Assembly (NCBI GenBank): GCA_937871985.1
Contig: CALMPB010000400.1
Location: 62,001-126,000 of the forward strand
DNA from: an uncultured Burkholderiaceae bacterium
GTDB lineage: Bacteria > Pseudomonadota > Gammaproteobacteria > Burkholderiales > Burkholderiaceae
Length of the DNA: 64,000 bases
Reading direction: 5' to 3'
Shown here piece after piece: positions 16,118 to 25,389 of the stretch. Numbering within the stretch: position 1 is the first letter of the stretch; the number at the start of each line of letters is the position of its first letter. Made by a program: the position numbers and the translations under genes. The notes under the pieces are model-generated. The model was not told the origin of the DNA, did not search any database, and saw nothing but the letters and a program-made list of their open reading frames with translations.

Positions 16118-17595
16118 TGCAAGACAATTTCTTCTCCAACGAGTCTTCCCACTTCGGAAGCAAGATCAACGTTCTGGCGTTTATCGTTCTGGAAACCGGC
16201 ACGTACGGCGATCAGTTCCGTCGTTCGTATGTGACCAACACGGACGGTCACTCGCTCTCGATCATCGGTTCGCGCGTGGCGGGCGCGAAAGCGTTCACTC
16301 CGAGCCTGTTCTCGGGCGTGGCGAACCACTTCATCCAACCCTCGGCCAATCCGGAATCCGAACTGCTCATCCCGCACGGCTGGCAGCAGCGGCGCCTGCG
16401 CTTCATGCTGAAGCTGCAGCACACGTCCTACACGGGCGATGTGGTCGAGCAAGTCGTCACGGGCTGGGGCGAGCATAACGAAGGCCTGTCCATGCAGAGC
16501 AACCAGCTCGATCCGGACATGGAATTCGTGGTGAACTCCACCGTGCATCTGGCTCACAAGCGCCAGAACACGCCGCTGGGCATGCAGCAGTACACGAACG
16601 TCGTGGACAACTCGCACGTGCTGGCCGCTGGTGATTGGGGTGGCTTCTACACCGATCAATCGCGCAAAGAGCAGCGCATGCGCCCGGAAGACGTGCACAC
16701 GATCATGACGGCCGCTGACGTCATGAAAGAAGAGCCGGACATGTTCGATGGTCGGATCGCCAATACGCAGATGGCGGTGAAATCCCGTCGCTCCAACGGC
16801 GTGGCAACCGAATACATGGCTCGCATCATGGATTCGTCGCGCCGTGCGCAAGCGCTTTCGCAGTTCGGTCAAAGCGAAGAGCACATCAGCACCCAGGCTC
16901 GTGGCATGGTCGCTGAAAACCTCGTTGCTGAAGATCCGTTCCTCGAAGCGCTGGGCAAGATCCGGGGTTCGTTTACCACGAACCGCTTCACCTGGAAGGA
17001 CCTGCTCGCACTCGATCCGAATGCGCGCAATGTCTTCTACCCGCAAGTGTTGGGCCATACGGAACGGGCAATGTCCGACTTCCGCAACAACTCGAACGAA
17101 TGGCATGCACCGGATCGCGCTACGCAAGTGGCCACGATCCTCAGTCAAGCCATCCCGGGTTACATGATGGATTCGGCCATCTCGGTCGCTTACATCCAGG
17201 CTACCAACAAGAACAAGCAGTTCGGTGAGCTGATGCCGGCCGTGGCAATCACCAACGTCGAATCGTTTGCCAGCGGCAACCTGGAGACCGAGATCGAGCG
17301 GTTGCGGATCGCGATCCAGGACCAACTGCTGCGGGACCTGAGCTATAACGACTCCAGCTCGTACAACATCGAGATGCACGTGGACCTGCTGGGTGATACG
17401 CGCATTCGTCTGGAGTGGGAAGGGTACGACTGCGGCGAGTTCGTCACGCCCAGCTTTGCCGATGCCTTGATGGTGCCGGTGCTCACCGCCGACAATCACC
17501 GTGCTGCGACGGTGGCTTCGGACTTCAGCCTGCTGTATCACAACGTGGGTCAGCCCTCGCTTGATCAGCAGTCCAACGCTTTCGGCAACATCTAA
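16117..17595 (+). CDS. Unknown abundant-type protein, 492 aa, C-terminus FGNI; nucleus-import candidate by position
   Basis: 492-aa protein starting at ATG 16117 with AAGGAG seven bases upstream; a TTG one codon earlier is less likely. It has a beta-rich first 150 residues (INVLAFIVLETGTYGDQF), a central helical part and a flexible Gln/Ser-rich tail ending NAFGNI. The next gene also ends in GFGNI although the bodies differ. Codon use is C/G-ending, so expression is probably high. No enzymatic motif. In phiKZ the gene at this position (gp69) was reported as a component that licenses protein import into the phage nucleus; equivalence here rests on order only. A structural protein is the alternative. 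Confidence 0.75.
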   Translation: MQDNFFSNESSHFGSKINVLAFIVLETGTYGDQFRRSYVTNTDGHSLSIIGSRVAGAKAFTPSLFSGVANHFIQPSANPESELLIPHGWQQRRLRFMLKLQHTSYTGDVVEQVVTGWGEHNEGLSMQSNQLDPDMEFVVNSTVHLAHKRQNTPLGMQQYTNVVDNSHVLAAGDWGGFYTDQSRKEQRMRPEDVHTIMTAADVMKEEPDMFDGRIANTQMAVKSRRSNGVATEYMARIMDSSRRAQALSQFGQSEEHISTQARGMVAENLVAEDPFLEALGKIRGSFTTNRFTWKDLLALDPNARNVFYPQVLGHTERAMSDFRNNSNEWHAPDRATQVATILSQAIPGYMMDSAISVAYIQATNKNKQFGELMPAVAITNVESFASGNLETEIERLRIAIQDQLLRDLSYNDSSSYNIEMHVDLLGDTRIRLEWEGYDCGEFVTPSFADALMVPVLTADNHRAATVASDFSLLYHNVGQPSLDQQSNAFGNI

Positions 17596-17605
17596 GCCAA
17601 TAACT

Positions 17606-17627
17606 CCGCTCAGGTAACACTGAGCGG
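17606..17627 (+). other. Intergenic hairpin
   Basis: CCGCTCAG pairs with CTGAGCGG (17606-17613/17620-17627) around loop GTAACA, between two genes of the same operon. No T-run follows, so it is more likely an mRNA-stability or processing element than a terminator. Confidence 0.55.
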
Positions 17628-17641
17628 TTCTGGAGAACTTC

Positions 17642-18946
17642 ATGAGCAACATCAAGCTGATCGACGACATCTATCGTCCGATGATGGCTACCGCAGGTCT
17701 GGTAGTCGACGCGGACGGTTACGTCTCGGTCAAACAGAAAGACAAAAATCGTCCGGCTACGATCGGCGGCAAGCGCCTGGTGCTGCCCACCCCGGCACAG
17801 CTGAAAGTCCGTGGCTGGGACGAACGCGTGGCGTTTCACCCGCTGTGGGAAAACATCATGCACGGCGAATCGAAGGTGCTGGCCGAGTACCGCAACGCCC
17901 TGAACAACCGCATCAACGCGGTGACGGGTGCGCTCATGCTCTGGTTGCTGCGCACGGCGACCTCGGTCAAAACGCATCCGAACCTCTCGCCCGAGCAGGC
18001 CAAGTTCCTCTCCAAGGTCAAGGGCGCGGATGAAACCACGCTCGAGTCGCTGACCGAGATCATGGAAAAGGCCATGCCGGTCAAGGGCCTGAACAAGTTC
18101 GTTCGCATCTTCCTGAAGAAGTCGGGCGAATACCAAGGCAAGCGCATGGGCTGCGTGGCCGTGGTGACTTTCCCGTTCTACGAGGAAGTCAAGGCCATGA
18201 CCAAGGGCCATCGCAAGGTCTGGGATATCCCGGTGCGCGCCAAGGAACGCGAGATCCTGATGGCGCTCATGGAATTCATCTTCCCCACGATCGGCGAAGA
18301 AGAATCCTACAACCGGGGCAGCAACAACAAGACGGCTCAAAAGGCCGATGCGTTGATGCAGGCTGTGCTCGGCGTGGCAGCGGATCTGAATTCGGTGCTG
18401 AGCCTGTTCGCCAACCTCATCCCTGATCACGAAAACCTCATGATCCCGGCTGACTGGGCCGATGCGCTCTCGGACATGGATTCGCTCCTGCCCGTGATTC
18501 GCACCGTACCCATGCAAGCGGGCAATGAAGGCGAGTCGGCTGTGCCGCGTGACCAGGAAGAAGAAGCTGAAACGCCCGTCGCCACGGGCCGCGTGTCCGC
18601 CCAAGTTCAGACGCAAGCTGAACCGGTGCGTCACACCGTGCGCATGCAAGACGTCGATCGCTACGGCCGTCCGGTCTACACCAACCCGTACCAAGGCCAG
18701 CAGCAAGCGCAATACCAACCGCCTCCCGTGGAGCGTTCTTCGCGCGGCGTGAAGTTCAATTCGGTACTGCGGAGCAATCCGGCTGCGGCTGCTGCCGCTG
18801 GCGTCGGTCTGGGGCATGACGTGCGCACGCCCACGGGTCGCCCGGAACCGCGCTGGGCCTCGGGCGGTCAACCGGCGTACGGTGGTGGTCAGCCGCGTCA
18901 GTACGGTGGCTACGGTCATAACCGTGGTGGCTTTGGCAACATCTAA
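17642..18946 (+). CDS. Unknown 434-aa protein with Gly/Gln/Tyr-rich tail ending FGNI
   Basis: 434-aa protein. Residues 1-290 form a mostly helical domain with no catalytic motif. Residues about 300-434 are low-complexity, rich in Gln, Pro, Gly, Tyr and Arg (GYGHNRGGFGNI at the end), like tails of proteins that bind RNA or DNA or form condensates. The last four residues, FGNI, are shared with the gene just upstream. Codons are C/G-ending, suggesting strong expression. ATG follows TTCTGGAGAACTTC. Terminator 18964-19000 ends the operon. Position between the gp68-like and beta genes suggests a nucleus-associated role, but I cannot name it. Confidence 0.75.
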   Translation: MSNIKLIDDIYRPMMATAGLVVDADGYVSVKQKDKNRPATIGGKRLVLPTPAQLKVRGWDERVAFHPLWENIMHGESKVLAEYRNALNNRINAVTGALMLWLLRTATSVKTHPNLSPEQAKFLSKVKGADETTLESLTEIMEKAMPVKGLNKFVRIFLKKSGEYQGKRMGCVAVVTFPFYEEVKAMTKGHRKVWDIPVRAKEREILMALMEFIFPTIGEEESYNRGSNNKTAQKADALMQAVLGVAADLNSVLSLFANLIPDHENLMIPADWADALSDMDSLLPVIRTVPMQAGNEGESAVPRDQEEEAETPVATGRVSAQVQTQAEPVRHTVRMQDVDRYGRPVYTNPYQGQQQAQYQPPPVERSSRGVKFNSVLRSNPAAAAAAGVGLGHDVRTPTGRPEPRWASGGQPAYGGGQPRQYGGYGHNRGGFGNI

Positions 18947-18963
18947 GTTACCTGCGGCATAAA

Positions 18964-19005
18964 GGAAGAGGGCGGCCAATGCGGCTTGCCCTCTTCCCTT
19001 TCTTT
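18964..19005 (+). terminator. Intrinsic terminator
   Basis: A perfect 10-bp stem (18964-18973/18988-18997) is followed by a pyrimidine run (CTTTCTTTCC). GCGGCATAA lies just upstream, the same left arm seen at other gene ends. Confidence 0.75.
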
Positions 19006-19027
19006 CCTAACCCTTTTCTTTTTGTCT

Positions 19028-19372
19028 TTACGTGCGGTTGCCAGTGGTCTCCGCTTGGATGATTTTGTCGATTTCGCTACCCGGCGGGATGAGTAACGTA
19101 TCCATCGTCTCAGGCAACTCCTGGGGCGAGTAGATGTTGTTCACTCGCATCGTGATCCAGTAGTGCTTGGGTTCGACGTTATGCTCGGCCAAAAAGCCGT
19201 AGACATCGAATTTGTACTTCAGAAAGAGATTGGCTTTGGTCGGATCCAGAGTGCGTTCTTCGCTACGCTCTCGCAGATACGTCATGTGGTCCTCTAAGAC
19301 CTGCCGGATCGCTTCGCTGTAGTATTGGCTCTCGCCGACGTTAAACGCCTTCTTGCTAAGGGGGGTTGCCAT
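19028..19372 (-). CDS. Small protein, possibly baseplate/LysM-like
   Basis: 114-aa protein on the minus strand between plus-strand operons. The C-terminal half contains HYWITMRVNNIYSPQEL followed by a short strand and LLIPPGSEIDKI. This resembles phage baseplate proteins of the T4 gp53 type and LysM-like modules, in which W(I/L)..NN..SP is followed by a hydrophobic IP motif. The N-terminus is helical. If correct, it would belong to the baseplate wedge. The similarity is short, so the call is tentative. It diverges from the RNAP beta gene across a 123-base promoter region. Confidence 0.65.
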   Translation of the reverse strand: MATPLSKKAFNVGESQYYSEAIRQVLEDHMTYLRERSEERTLDPTKANLFLKYKFDVYGFLAEHNVEPKHYWITMRVNNIYSPQELPETMDTLLIPPGSEIDKIIQAETTGNRT

Positions 19373-19495
19373 TGCTGCAATCCTCTAAGATATTTCAATC
19401 ACATATCATCAACAAGACATCAGAGGGAAACTTCTGGTGGGGTTATTCTTTTAACAATAAGTTGTACCTCTGTTTAGCCACAGGAAAGACTGGTT
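19373..19495. promoter_or_regulatory. Divergent promoter region
   Basis: 123 bases between divergently read genes. Contains ACATATCATC at 19401-19410 (core shared with 6184 and 14534), AT-rich stretches on both sides, and CACAGGAAAGAC before ATG 19496. Confidence 0.45.
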
Positions 19496-21733
19496 ATGAA
19501 ACTTGCGCCTTCTCTTTCGCAGAAGTTCGTTCCTGCTCCTAATCAGCTGCGTCGTGAATTGCTCTCGGTATTGGGGCTTTCACCTTGGGACCAACACAAC
19601 TCCTCGTCTCGCAAACAGATGTTTGCAAGCCACGTGGGTCAGTGCCTGGTCATCAAGGGTGCGACGGAGCGGTATGTGCAAACCGGCATGGAGCAAGAAT
19701 ACGGTAAATATACCTTCTCGGTGAAGATGCCTTCGAATGGCAGAATCATCAAGGTCATCGATCGTTATCGCCGGGGTTATGGTGACTCGGCGATCGCGCT
19801 CAATCCGCAAAGCATCGTGCTCTTTCACGATGAAGAAAACGATACGTACGACATGTTGGATCTGCGCGGCCACACGACGCACCACACGTACTTCGGCTTC
19901 GAAAACAAAAAGGGACCGGCCTATGAAGATCTGATCTCGGGCAAAACGATTGGTAAAGGCCAGATCATTCTGGACTCGCCATCGAAAACGCCTGACGGCG
20001 GCTATAAGTACGGCATTCAGCTGAACATCGCCTATATGACGCATCCGGGCGTGGCTGAAGACGGTATCATCATTAGCCGTGATCGCTTGCAAGACCTCGC
20101 GTATAAGAAGTACGAAACGCGCGTGGTCAGCTTCGGTAAGTCGCGCATGCCGCTAAACATCTACGGAGACGAAACGAATTACAAGCCGTTCCCGGATATC
20201 GGTGAATACGTGCGTGACGATGGCTTGCTCATGGCCACGCGTACCTACGACAAAGACCTGGCAATCGTGGAGCAGTCGATCTACGATCTGATGGAGCCCG
20301 ACTACACGTTTGACCAACTCACCTACGCCGATGGTGCTGGCGGTCGCGTGGTGGACATTCGCGTGATGCACGATCCGGTTTCGCGTACGCCATCCACGCC
20401 GCAAGGCATGGAAGTGCAGCCGGAAAAGTACAACAACGCACGGCTCCAGTTCTATAAGGACATCATCGTTGAGTACAACAAGCTGCGTCGCCAACGTCAA
20501 GAAGGCCTGCAGATCTCGCCAGCCTTGCACCGACTGGTTCTGGAAGCCCACGCGGTAACGGGTGAAGGCCTGAACTACCCGGTGATCAAGCTCTTCCACC
20601 ACAACGAGCTCGATGACTGGCGTGTGGAATTCGTGATCGAGTACGAACACGTGCCGGACATTGGCAACAAGCTCACCGGTTGCCACGGCAACAAGGGCGT
20701 GATCTGCCACATCGCTGAACCGCACGAAATGCCCGTTGATGCTGACGGCAACCGTGCAGACGTCATCATGGATCCGAAGTCCGTGATCTCGCGCATGAAC
20801 TTGGGTACGCTCTACGAGCAGTACATCAATGCGGCGTCTCGGGACGTGGTGAAAACCATCATGCGTCAGCTGAACATCCCGATCACCGATCGCAACGAAC
20901 TGCGCGCAGCGGGCAGGACGGAAAAGCCGATTCGTGCTGACTTTCTGGAGCGACTCGATCTGGATTCACCGGATCGTCCCGTCACCAAGGCCTTTGAGTA
21001 TCTGCTCGGCTATTACCAGATCTGCTCGCCCAAGCAGTACAACTGGTTTGCCACCGGCCAGTACAAAGGTTCGATCTATCAGCATCTGGCCCACGTCATC
21101 AACGAGCGTACGGTGTTTCTGTACATGCCGCCTGATAACGAGCCGGAGTCCGATGACATCGTGCGTCAGCTCGAAGCGCAGTATCGGCCGACCTATGGGC
21201 CGGTGTCTTACATCGGTTACTCGGGTCGTCGGGTAACTACCAAAACCAACGTACGCATTGGGAGCGCGTACTTCCTGCTGCTCGAAAAGGTAGCAGATGA
21301 TTGGACGGCCACGGCTTCGGCCAAGACCCAGCATTACGGCGTGGTGGCGCAAGTCTCCAATAGCGAGAAATACTCGCGTCCGAGTCGCTGGCAAGCCATC
21401 CGTGGTTTGGGTGAATCCGAAATGCGGCTGTTCATCTCGTACGTGGGTGCGATGCGTACGGCAGACATCGCGGATCGCAACAACAACCCGCTGACGCACT
21501 CGGCCATCATCCACAGCATCTTTGCTACGGATCAACCGACCAACATTCAGGAGGCTGTCGATCGCAAGAAGGTTCCGTTGGGCGGAGCCAAGCCACTACA
21601 GCTGGTCAAGCACATGTTCGAGTGTGGTGGGCGTAAGCTTGCACTACACACGTACCGGCTGCCACCGGTTGTGCGCGACGTCCAACTTCGTCCGCAACCC
21701 ATCATTAACGAACGCGAGGAGGTCGCAGCATGA
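19496..21733 (+). CDS. RNA polymerase beta subunit, C-terminal part
   Basis: 745-aa C-terminal portion of an RNAP beta subunit. Residues 181-194 (MTHPGVAEDGIIIS) correspond to the bacterial beta segment with the conserved ED preceding I.IS. Residues 389-401 (IGNKLTGCHGNKG) match the GDKL..RHGNKG motif with its catalytic-site lysines. 422-437 (DVIMDPKSVISRMNLG) matches the NP.GVPSRMN.GQ motif. The N-terminal lobe (protrusion, fork) is missing and must be encoded elsewhere, as is usual for phiKZ-type split polymerases. It overlaps the beta-prime gene downstream by four bases (ATGA), so both subunits are made together. Position corresponds to phiKZ gp71-73 of the non-virion RNAP (inference). Confidence 0.9.
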   Translation: MKLAPSLSQKFVPAPNQLRRELLSVLGLSPWDQHNSSSRKQMFASHVGQCLVIKGATERYVQTGMEQEYGKYTFSVKMPSNGRIIKVIDRYRRGYGDSAIALNPQSIVLFHDEENDTYDMLDLRGHTTHHTYFGFENKKGPAYEDLISGKTIGKGQIILDSPSKTPDGGYKYGIQLNIAYMTHPGVAEDGIIISRDRLQDLAYKKYETRVVSFGKSRMPLNIYGDETNYKPFPDIGEYVRDDGLLMATRTYDKDLAIVEQSIYDLMEPDYTFDQLTYADGAGGRVVDIRVMHDPVSRTPSTPQGMEVQPEKYNNARLQFYKDIIVEYNKLRRQRQEGLQISPALHRLVLEAHAVTGEGLNYPVIKLFHHNELDDWRVEFVIEYEHVPDIGNKLTGCHGNKGVICHIAEPHEMPVDADGNRADVIMDPKSVISRMNLGTLYEQYINAASRDVVKTIMRQLNIPITDRNELRAAGRTEKPIRADFLERLDLDSPDRPVTKAFEYLLGYYQICSPKQYNWFATGQYKGSIYQHLAHVINERTVFLYMPPDNEPESDDIVRQLEAQYRPTYGPVSYIGYSGRRVTTKTNVRIGSAYFLLLEKVADDWTATASAKTQHYGVVAQVSNSEKYSRPSRWQAIRGLGESEMRLFISYVGAMRTADIADRNNNPLTHSAIIHSIFATDQPTNIQEAVDRKKVPLGGAKPLQLVKHMFECGGRKLALHTYRLPPVVRDVQLRPQPIINEREEVAA

Positions 21734-23727
21734 AGCGCATCCGTGCAGAATGGTTTCGCGACCAAACCCCGGAACACCTGTTGGCAGTATTGACAGGCCG
21801 GTTCGTGATCGTCTTTACAGACGGCGAGATGGAAGTGGATGCGGCGAGCACGATTTATAGCTCGCACGCATGGATGCTCTTTAAAGAGTTCCCCAATGCG
21901 CCGATGCTCAAGCGCCACCACATCCGCTCGCCTGACCTGCTGGGCGATGGGCAGCTCACCACTGACACGCACCGCGAACTCCTGGGACGCGTGGAGTGGG
22001 ACGTGTACGATGCGTACGTAAGCGGTGATGCCGATAAGGACGAAGCGCTTCGCGACTATCTCGCTGAGCGGGTTACGCGGTTGTCGAATAACATCTACAA
22101 CCACCTGACCTACGAGTGCGAGGATTCGGTTACGTCTCTGGACTTGCTGGACTTCCTGGAAGTCTCTGACCACCCGGTGATTGCCGAGGCGAACGCCACC
22201 ATCCAGGCAACGCAGGAATCCATTGGCCAAGTGTATGCGACGATTAAGAAGGTGTTGGAAACAGCGCCCGAACTCTCGCACAACGCCATTGCCAATGCGG
22301 TGCGCTCCAAGTTGGCCAACGTGAACCAGGTGCTGCAGTGCGTGGGGCCGCGCGGGTATTTGACCGATACCGACGGCATGCAATTCAGTACGCCGGTCTT
22401 GCGTGGGTTCTTCAAGGGCTTGCGCGCTTTCTACGATTCGATCGTGGAGTCGCGTTCGGCAGCTAAGTCGCTGGATTCTTCCAAGATGCAGTTGCAAGAT
22501 GCCGAGTTCTTCTCGCGTCGCTTGCAGTTGATCGGTCAGATTGTCGCGCGTCTGCATCACACGGACTGCGGCAGTCAGATGTATCTGTCTTGGAAGGTAC
22601 GAGGCGATGAGCTAAAGAAACTCGAGGGTAAGCATTACCTCGATGAAGCCACAGGGAAGCTACGCACGATCACGCGCAAGTCCAAGCACCTGATCGGCAA
22701 GACGGTCAAGCTGCGCAGCGTCATCAACTGCGCGCATCCGGATCCGAACGGGATCTGCTCGACTTGCTTTGGCGAGCTGAGTCTGTCGGTGCCGAAGTTC
22801 ACCAACATCGGCCACATGTGTGGTGCGAGCATGACGCAGCAAACCACGCAGTCGGTGCTCTCGACTAAGCACTTGGACTCTTCGGTGACGGTGGAGAAAA
22901 TCAAGCTGGGTGAAGAGAACCAAAAGTTCTTGAAGACCTCGCGCGATGGCTATTCGTACCTTCTGGCCGAGTCGACCAAGGGCAAACGCATCAAGCTCGT
23001 GGTGGCGCCGCAATTCGTCTCTAACGTAACGGATGTCCGTGAAGTGCATGACGTCACGGAACTGAACATCTCGCACGTTTCCGAGATCGAAGAGATCACC
23101 ATGATCGTGACCGATGCTCAAGGGGTGGAAAACACGCGTTCGATCAAAACGCAAGTGAACCGCCGTAAGGCATCGTTTACGATTCAGATGCTGCGGTATC
23201 TGCGCAACAACGGCTGGGAAGTCGATGAGCGCAACAACATGGTGATCGACATGTCCAATTGGACGTGGGGCGAACCCATCATGACGCTACCGCTTAAGCA
23301 TTACAACATGGCCGATCACTCCAAGGATATCGCCAAGTTGCTCGAGTCGTCCGTGCAGAACATCCAAGAGCGTGATAAACACGTCTCGCCTTCGGCCGTG
23401 CTGGTGGATCTGTTTGACTTGGTGAACTCCAAGCTGAACGTAAACCTGGCCGTGCTCGAAGTGGTGCTGTACGGCACGATGGTGGTGTCGGTGCAAGACC
23501 ATGACTACGGCCTACCCAAGCCGTGGACCATGAGCGGACTGGGTACGTATCGCCGTACCATGCAGATGCGTAGCGCGGGCGCATGGATGGCCTATCAGGA
23601 ACATGCGAAAAACCTGATGGACCCAGCCAACTATGTGTACACCAATGTGCCTGACCATCCGATGGATTGGTTGCTGATGCCAGGCGAATTGATGGAACTG
23701 CGCGCCAAGGGGTACGCTACCCTGTAA
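21730..23727 (+). CDS. RNA polymerase beta-prime subunit, C-terminal part
   Basis: 665-aa C-terminal portion of beta-prime. Residues 226-265 (GFFKGLRAFYDSIVESRSAA onward, ending FFSRRLQ) match the bridge-helix/trigger-loop entry SF..GL...EYFI...GARKG....RL. Four cysteines (C280, C334, C343, C346, as C...CAHPDPNGICSTCFG) form the second beta-prime zinc site. 360-381 (IGHMCGASMTQQTTQSVLSTKH) matches the conserved G..AAQSIGEP.TQ..M.TFH region. It completes the catalytic NADFDGD part made from 8315-9802. Translation is coupled to beta (ATGA overlap). The terminator at 23740-23766 follows. It occupies the position I recall for phiKZ gp74. Confidence 0.9.
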   Translation: MKRIRAEWFRDQTPEHLLAVLTGRFVIVFTDGEMEVDAASTIYSSHAWMLFKEFPNAPMLKRHHIRSPDLLGDGQLTTDTHRELLGRVEWDVYDAYVSGDADKDEALRDYLAERVTRLSNNIYNHLTYECEDSVTSLDLLDFLEVSDHPVIAEANATIQATQESIGQVYATIKKVLETAPELSHNAIANAVRSKLANVNQVLQCVGPRGYLTDTDGMQFSTPVLRGFFKGLRAFYDSIVESRSAAKSLDSSKMQLQDAEFFSRRLQLIGQIVARLHHTDCGSQMYLSWKVRGDELKKLEGKHYLDEATGKLRTITRKSKHLIGKTVKLRSVINCAHPDPNGICSTCFGELSLSVPKFTNIGHMCGASMTQQTTQSVLSTKHLDSSVTVEKIKLGEENQKFLKTSRDGYSYLLAESTKGKRIKLVVAPQFVSNVTDVREVHDVTELNISHVSEIEEITMIVTDAQGVENTRSIKTQVNRRKASFTIQMLRYLRNNGWEVDERNNMVIDMSNWTWGEPIMTLPLKHYNMADHSKDIAKLLESSVQNIQERDKHVSPSAVLVDLFDLVNSKLNVNLAVLEVVLYGTMVVSVQDHDYGLPKPWTMSGLGTYRRTMQMRSAGAWMAYQEHAKNLMDPANYVYTNVPDHPMDWLLMPGELMELRAKGYATL

Positions 23728-23739
23728 GTGAAGCAACAA

Positions 23740-23769
23740 GCGAGGAGAGTTTACAGCTCTCCTCGCCTT
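23740..23769 (+). terminator. Hairpin terminator after the RNAP beta/beta-prime pair
   Basis: A perfect 10-bp stem GCGAGGAGAG/CTCTCCTCGC (23740-23749/23757-23766), loop TTTACAG, is followed by a short T-run. Partial readthrough into the helicase gene 20 bases later is likely. Confidence 0.7.
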
Positions 23770-23788
23770 TACCTGGAGCTTAATAAAG

Positions 23789-25321
23789 ATGGCTGAACTC
23801 ACGATAGTGGTTCGCACACACGGTTTTATAGTGAGGCAAATCACCCCTCGAGGCAGAACGGCCGTCGAGCGCTTCGCCCGTCGTTACGTGCAATACGGTA
23901 TTCAGCGGGTGCGCAATCAATACTCGCGTACCGCACTCAAAGTCTTCGCTGCGGCAACCAAAGACCGCACCGAGTTTTTCTTTCACATCAACCAACTCGC
24001 CGAATTCAAACAAGTGCTCGATGAAGAGCGCTTAACCGGTAGCCTTGTGGAATACATCGAGGAGCCGGTGCCCAAGTTTCGCGAGATCGTCATTGAGCTG
24101 CAATCCAAATGGAAAGCCCGTGACGATCAGCTCCCGGCCATCGAGTACATCGAAGCCGAAGAGCCGCGTGCCAAAATGCTCACGCTACAAACGGGGCAAG
24201 GCAAATCTTTCATCACGATGAAGTCCATCTCGGACCTGAAGGCGCTGGCTGCGATCGTGGTGCGACCTGCCTACATCGAAAAGTGGATTGAGGATTTGCA
24301 ACGCACGTACGTCCTGACGGATGAAGACATCATGGTCGTGCGAGGCGCCAACCAGTTGATGGCGCTTCTCATGTTAGCGCAAGATAACGCGCTCGATTGC
24401 AAGATCATCCTCATCTCGAATAAGACGCTGCAAAATTGGCTCTTGCTCTATGAGAAGATCAAGCACGAGACGGCTGACATGGGTTACGCGTGCATGCCGC
24501 ATCAGCTCTACGAGATGCTGCAAGTCGGGATCCGAGTGAACGATGAATTCCACCAGGACTTTCATCTGAACTTCAAACTCGACACGTACTCCAACGTCTG
24601 GCGTTCGGTGGGGTTGTCTGCCACGATGCTCTTCGACGATCCGTTTGTGAACCGGATGGCAGAACTTGCCTACCCGACGCATAAACGCTTTCAGGGCGCG
24701 GCGTATAAGAAGTACGTCGATGCGTTTGCCGCAACGTTCCTGTTCGAGCAACCGGGTAAGTTCCGTTATAAGGACCCGCGCACGGGCTACTACTCGCACT
24801 TCGTGTTCGAGCAAAGCCTCATGCGTAACGAGAAGGCGCTTAACAACTATCTGCGGATGGTCAAGCGCCTGATTGACTCGTTCTACCTGGGTGATCGTTA
24901 CACGTACGAGAAGGGCGAGAAGTGTCTCATCTACGCGACCTCGATTGACTTTTGCACGTTCCTCACCGACTGGCTAGAGAAAACCTACCCCGAGCACACC
25001 AGTGCCCGGTTCGTAGAAGATGATCCGTACGAGAACCTGAAGCTCCCTGATTTTCGCGTCTCTAACTTCATGAAGGCGGGCGCCGCTCAAGACATCGATA
25101 ACCTTACCACGGTGATTATGCTCTCGGCACTTAACAGTAGCCAGAGTAACGTGCAAGGCCTGGGTCGCTTGCGGGAACTGAAGTCCGGTAAGACCCCGCG
25201 TTTCGTCTTCCTCACTTGTCTGGATATCCCTAAGCAAGTGGAGTACCACGAGCGTAAGCTGCAACTCCTCAAAGATCGGGCCTTGACGACGAAAGTCTTC
25301 CAAGTCCCAGGCTTCATCTGA
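23789..25321 (+). CDS. SF2 DNA helicase (UvsW/phiKZ gp75-like)
   Basis: 510-aa superfamily-2 helicase. Motif I (Walker A) is QTGQGKS at 134-140. Motif II is NDEFH at 251-255, a DEAH variant. Motif III is SAT at 277-279. Motif VI is QGLGRLRE at about 456-463. It has a substrate-binding N-terminal extension of about 120 residues. T4 UvsW and similar phage helicases remodel branched DNA and R-loops; the same would fit here. It lies immediately downstream of the RNAP beta-prime gene, as gp75 follows gp74 in phiKZ by my recollection, so transcription-linked unwinding is possible. Terminator at 25327-25349. Confidence 0.85.
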   Translation: MAELTIVVRTHGFIVRQITPRGRTAVERFARRYVQYGIQRVRNQYSRTALKVFAAATKDRTEFFFHINQLAEFKQVLDEERLTGSLVEYIEEPVPKFREIVIELQSKWKARDDQLPAIEYIEAEEPRAKMLTLQTGQGKSFITMKSISDLKALAAIVVRPAYIEKWIEDLQRTYVLTDEDIMVVRGANQLMALLMLAQDNALDCKIILISNKTLQNWLLLYEKIKHETADMGYACMPHQLYEMLQVGIRVNDEFHQDFHLNFKLDTYSNVWRSVGLSATMLFDDPFVNRMAELAYPTHKRFQGAAYKKYVDAFAATFLFEQPGKFRYKDPRTGYYSHFVFEQSLMRNEKALNNYLRMVKRLIDSFYLGDRYTYEKGEKCLIYATSIDFCTFLTDWLEKTYPEHTSARFVEDDPYENLKLPDFRVSNFMKAGAAQDIDNLTTVIMLSALNSSQSNVQGLGRLRELKSGKTPRFVFLTCLDIPKQVEYHERKLQLLKDRALTTKVFQVPGFI

Positions 25322-25326
25322 ATTAG

Positions 25327-25365
25327 GCCCTCTCCTTCGCGGGGGAGGGTCTATGCCCTAGTTTC
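25327..25365 (+). terminator. Hairpin terminator of the helicase gene
   Basis: GCCCTCTCC pairs with GGGGGAGGG (one mismatch) around TTCGC, followed by CTATGCCCTAGTTT; the TATGCCCTAG end recurs at other gene ends in the window. Confidence 0.65.
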
Positions 25366-25389
25366 CCCACACTAACAACAAGGATCCCC

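Noticed and set aside
14579..18946. Major capsid protein candidates
   Set aside because: The three large proteins here lack a recognisable HK97 pattern or a clear prohead cleavage site (SMQ instead of SxE), and lie among transcription genes; no capsid gene was identified in the window.
17525..18979. Long minus-strand open frame opposite the 434-aa gene
   Set aside because: Shadow of codon bias; the plus-strand gene has a ribosome site, operon context and sensible composition.
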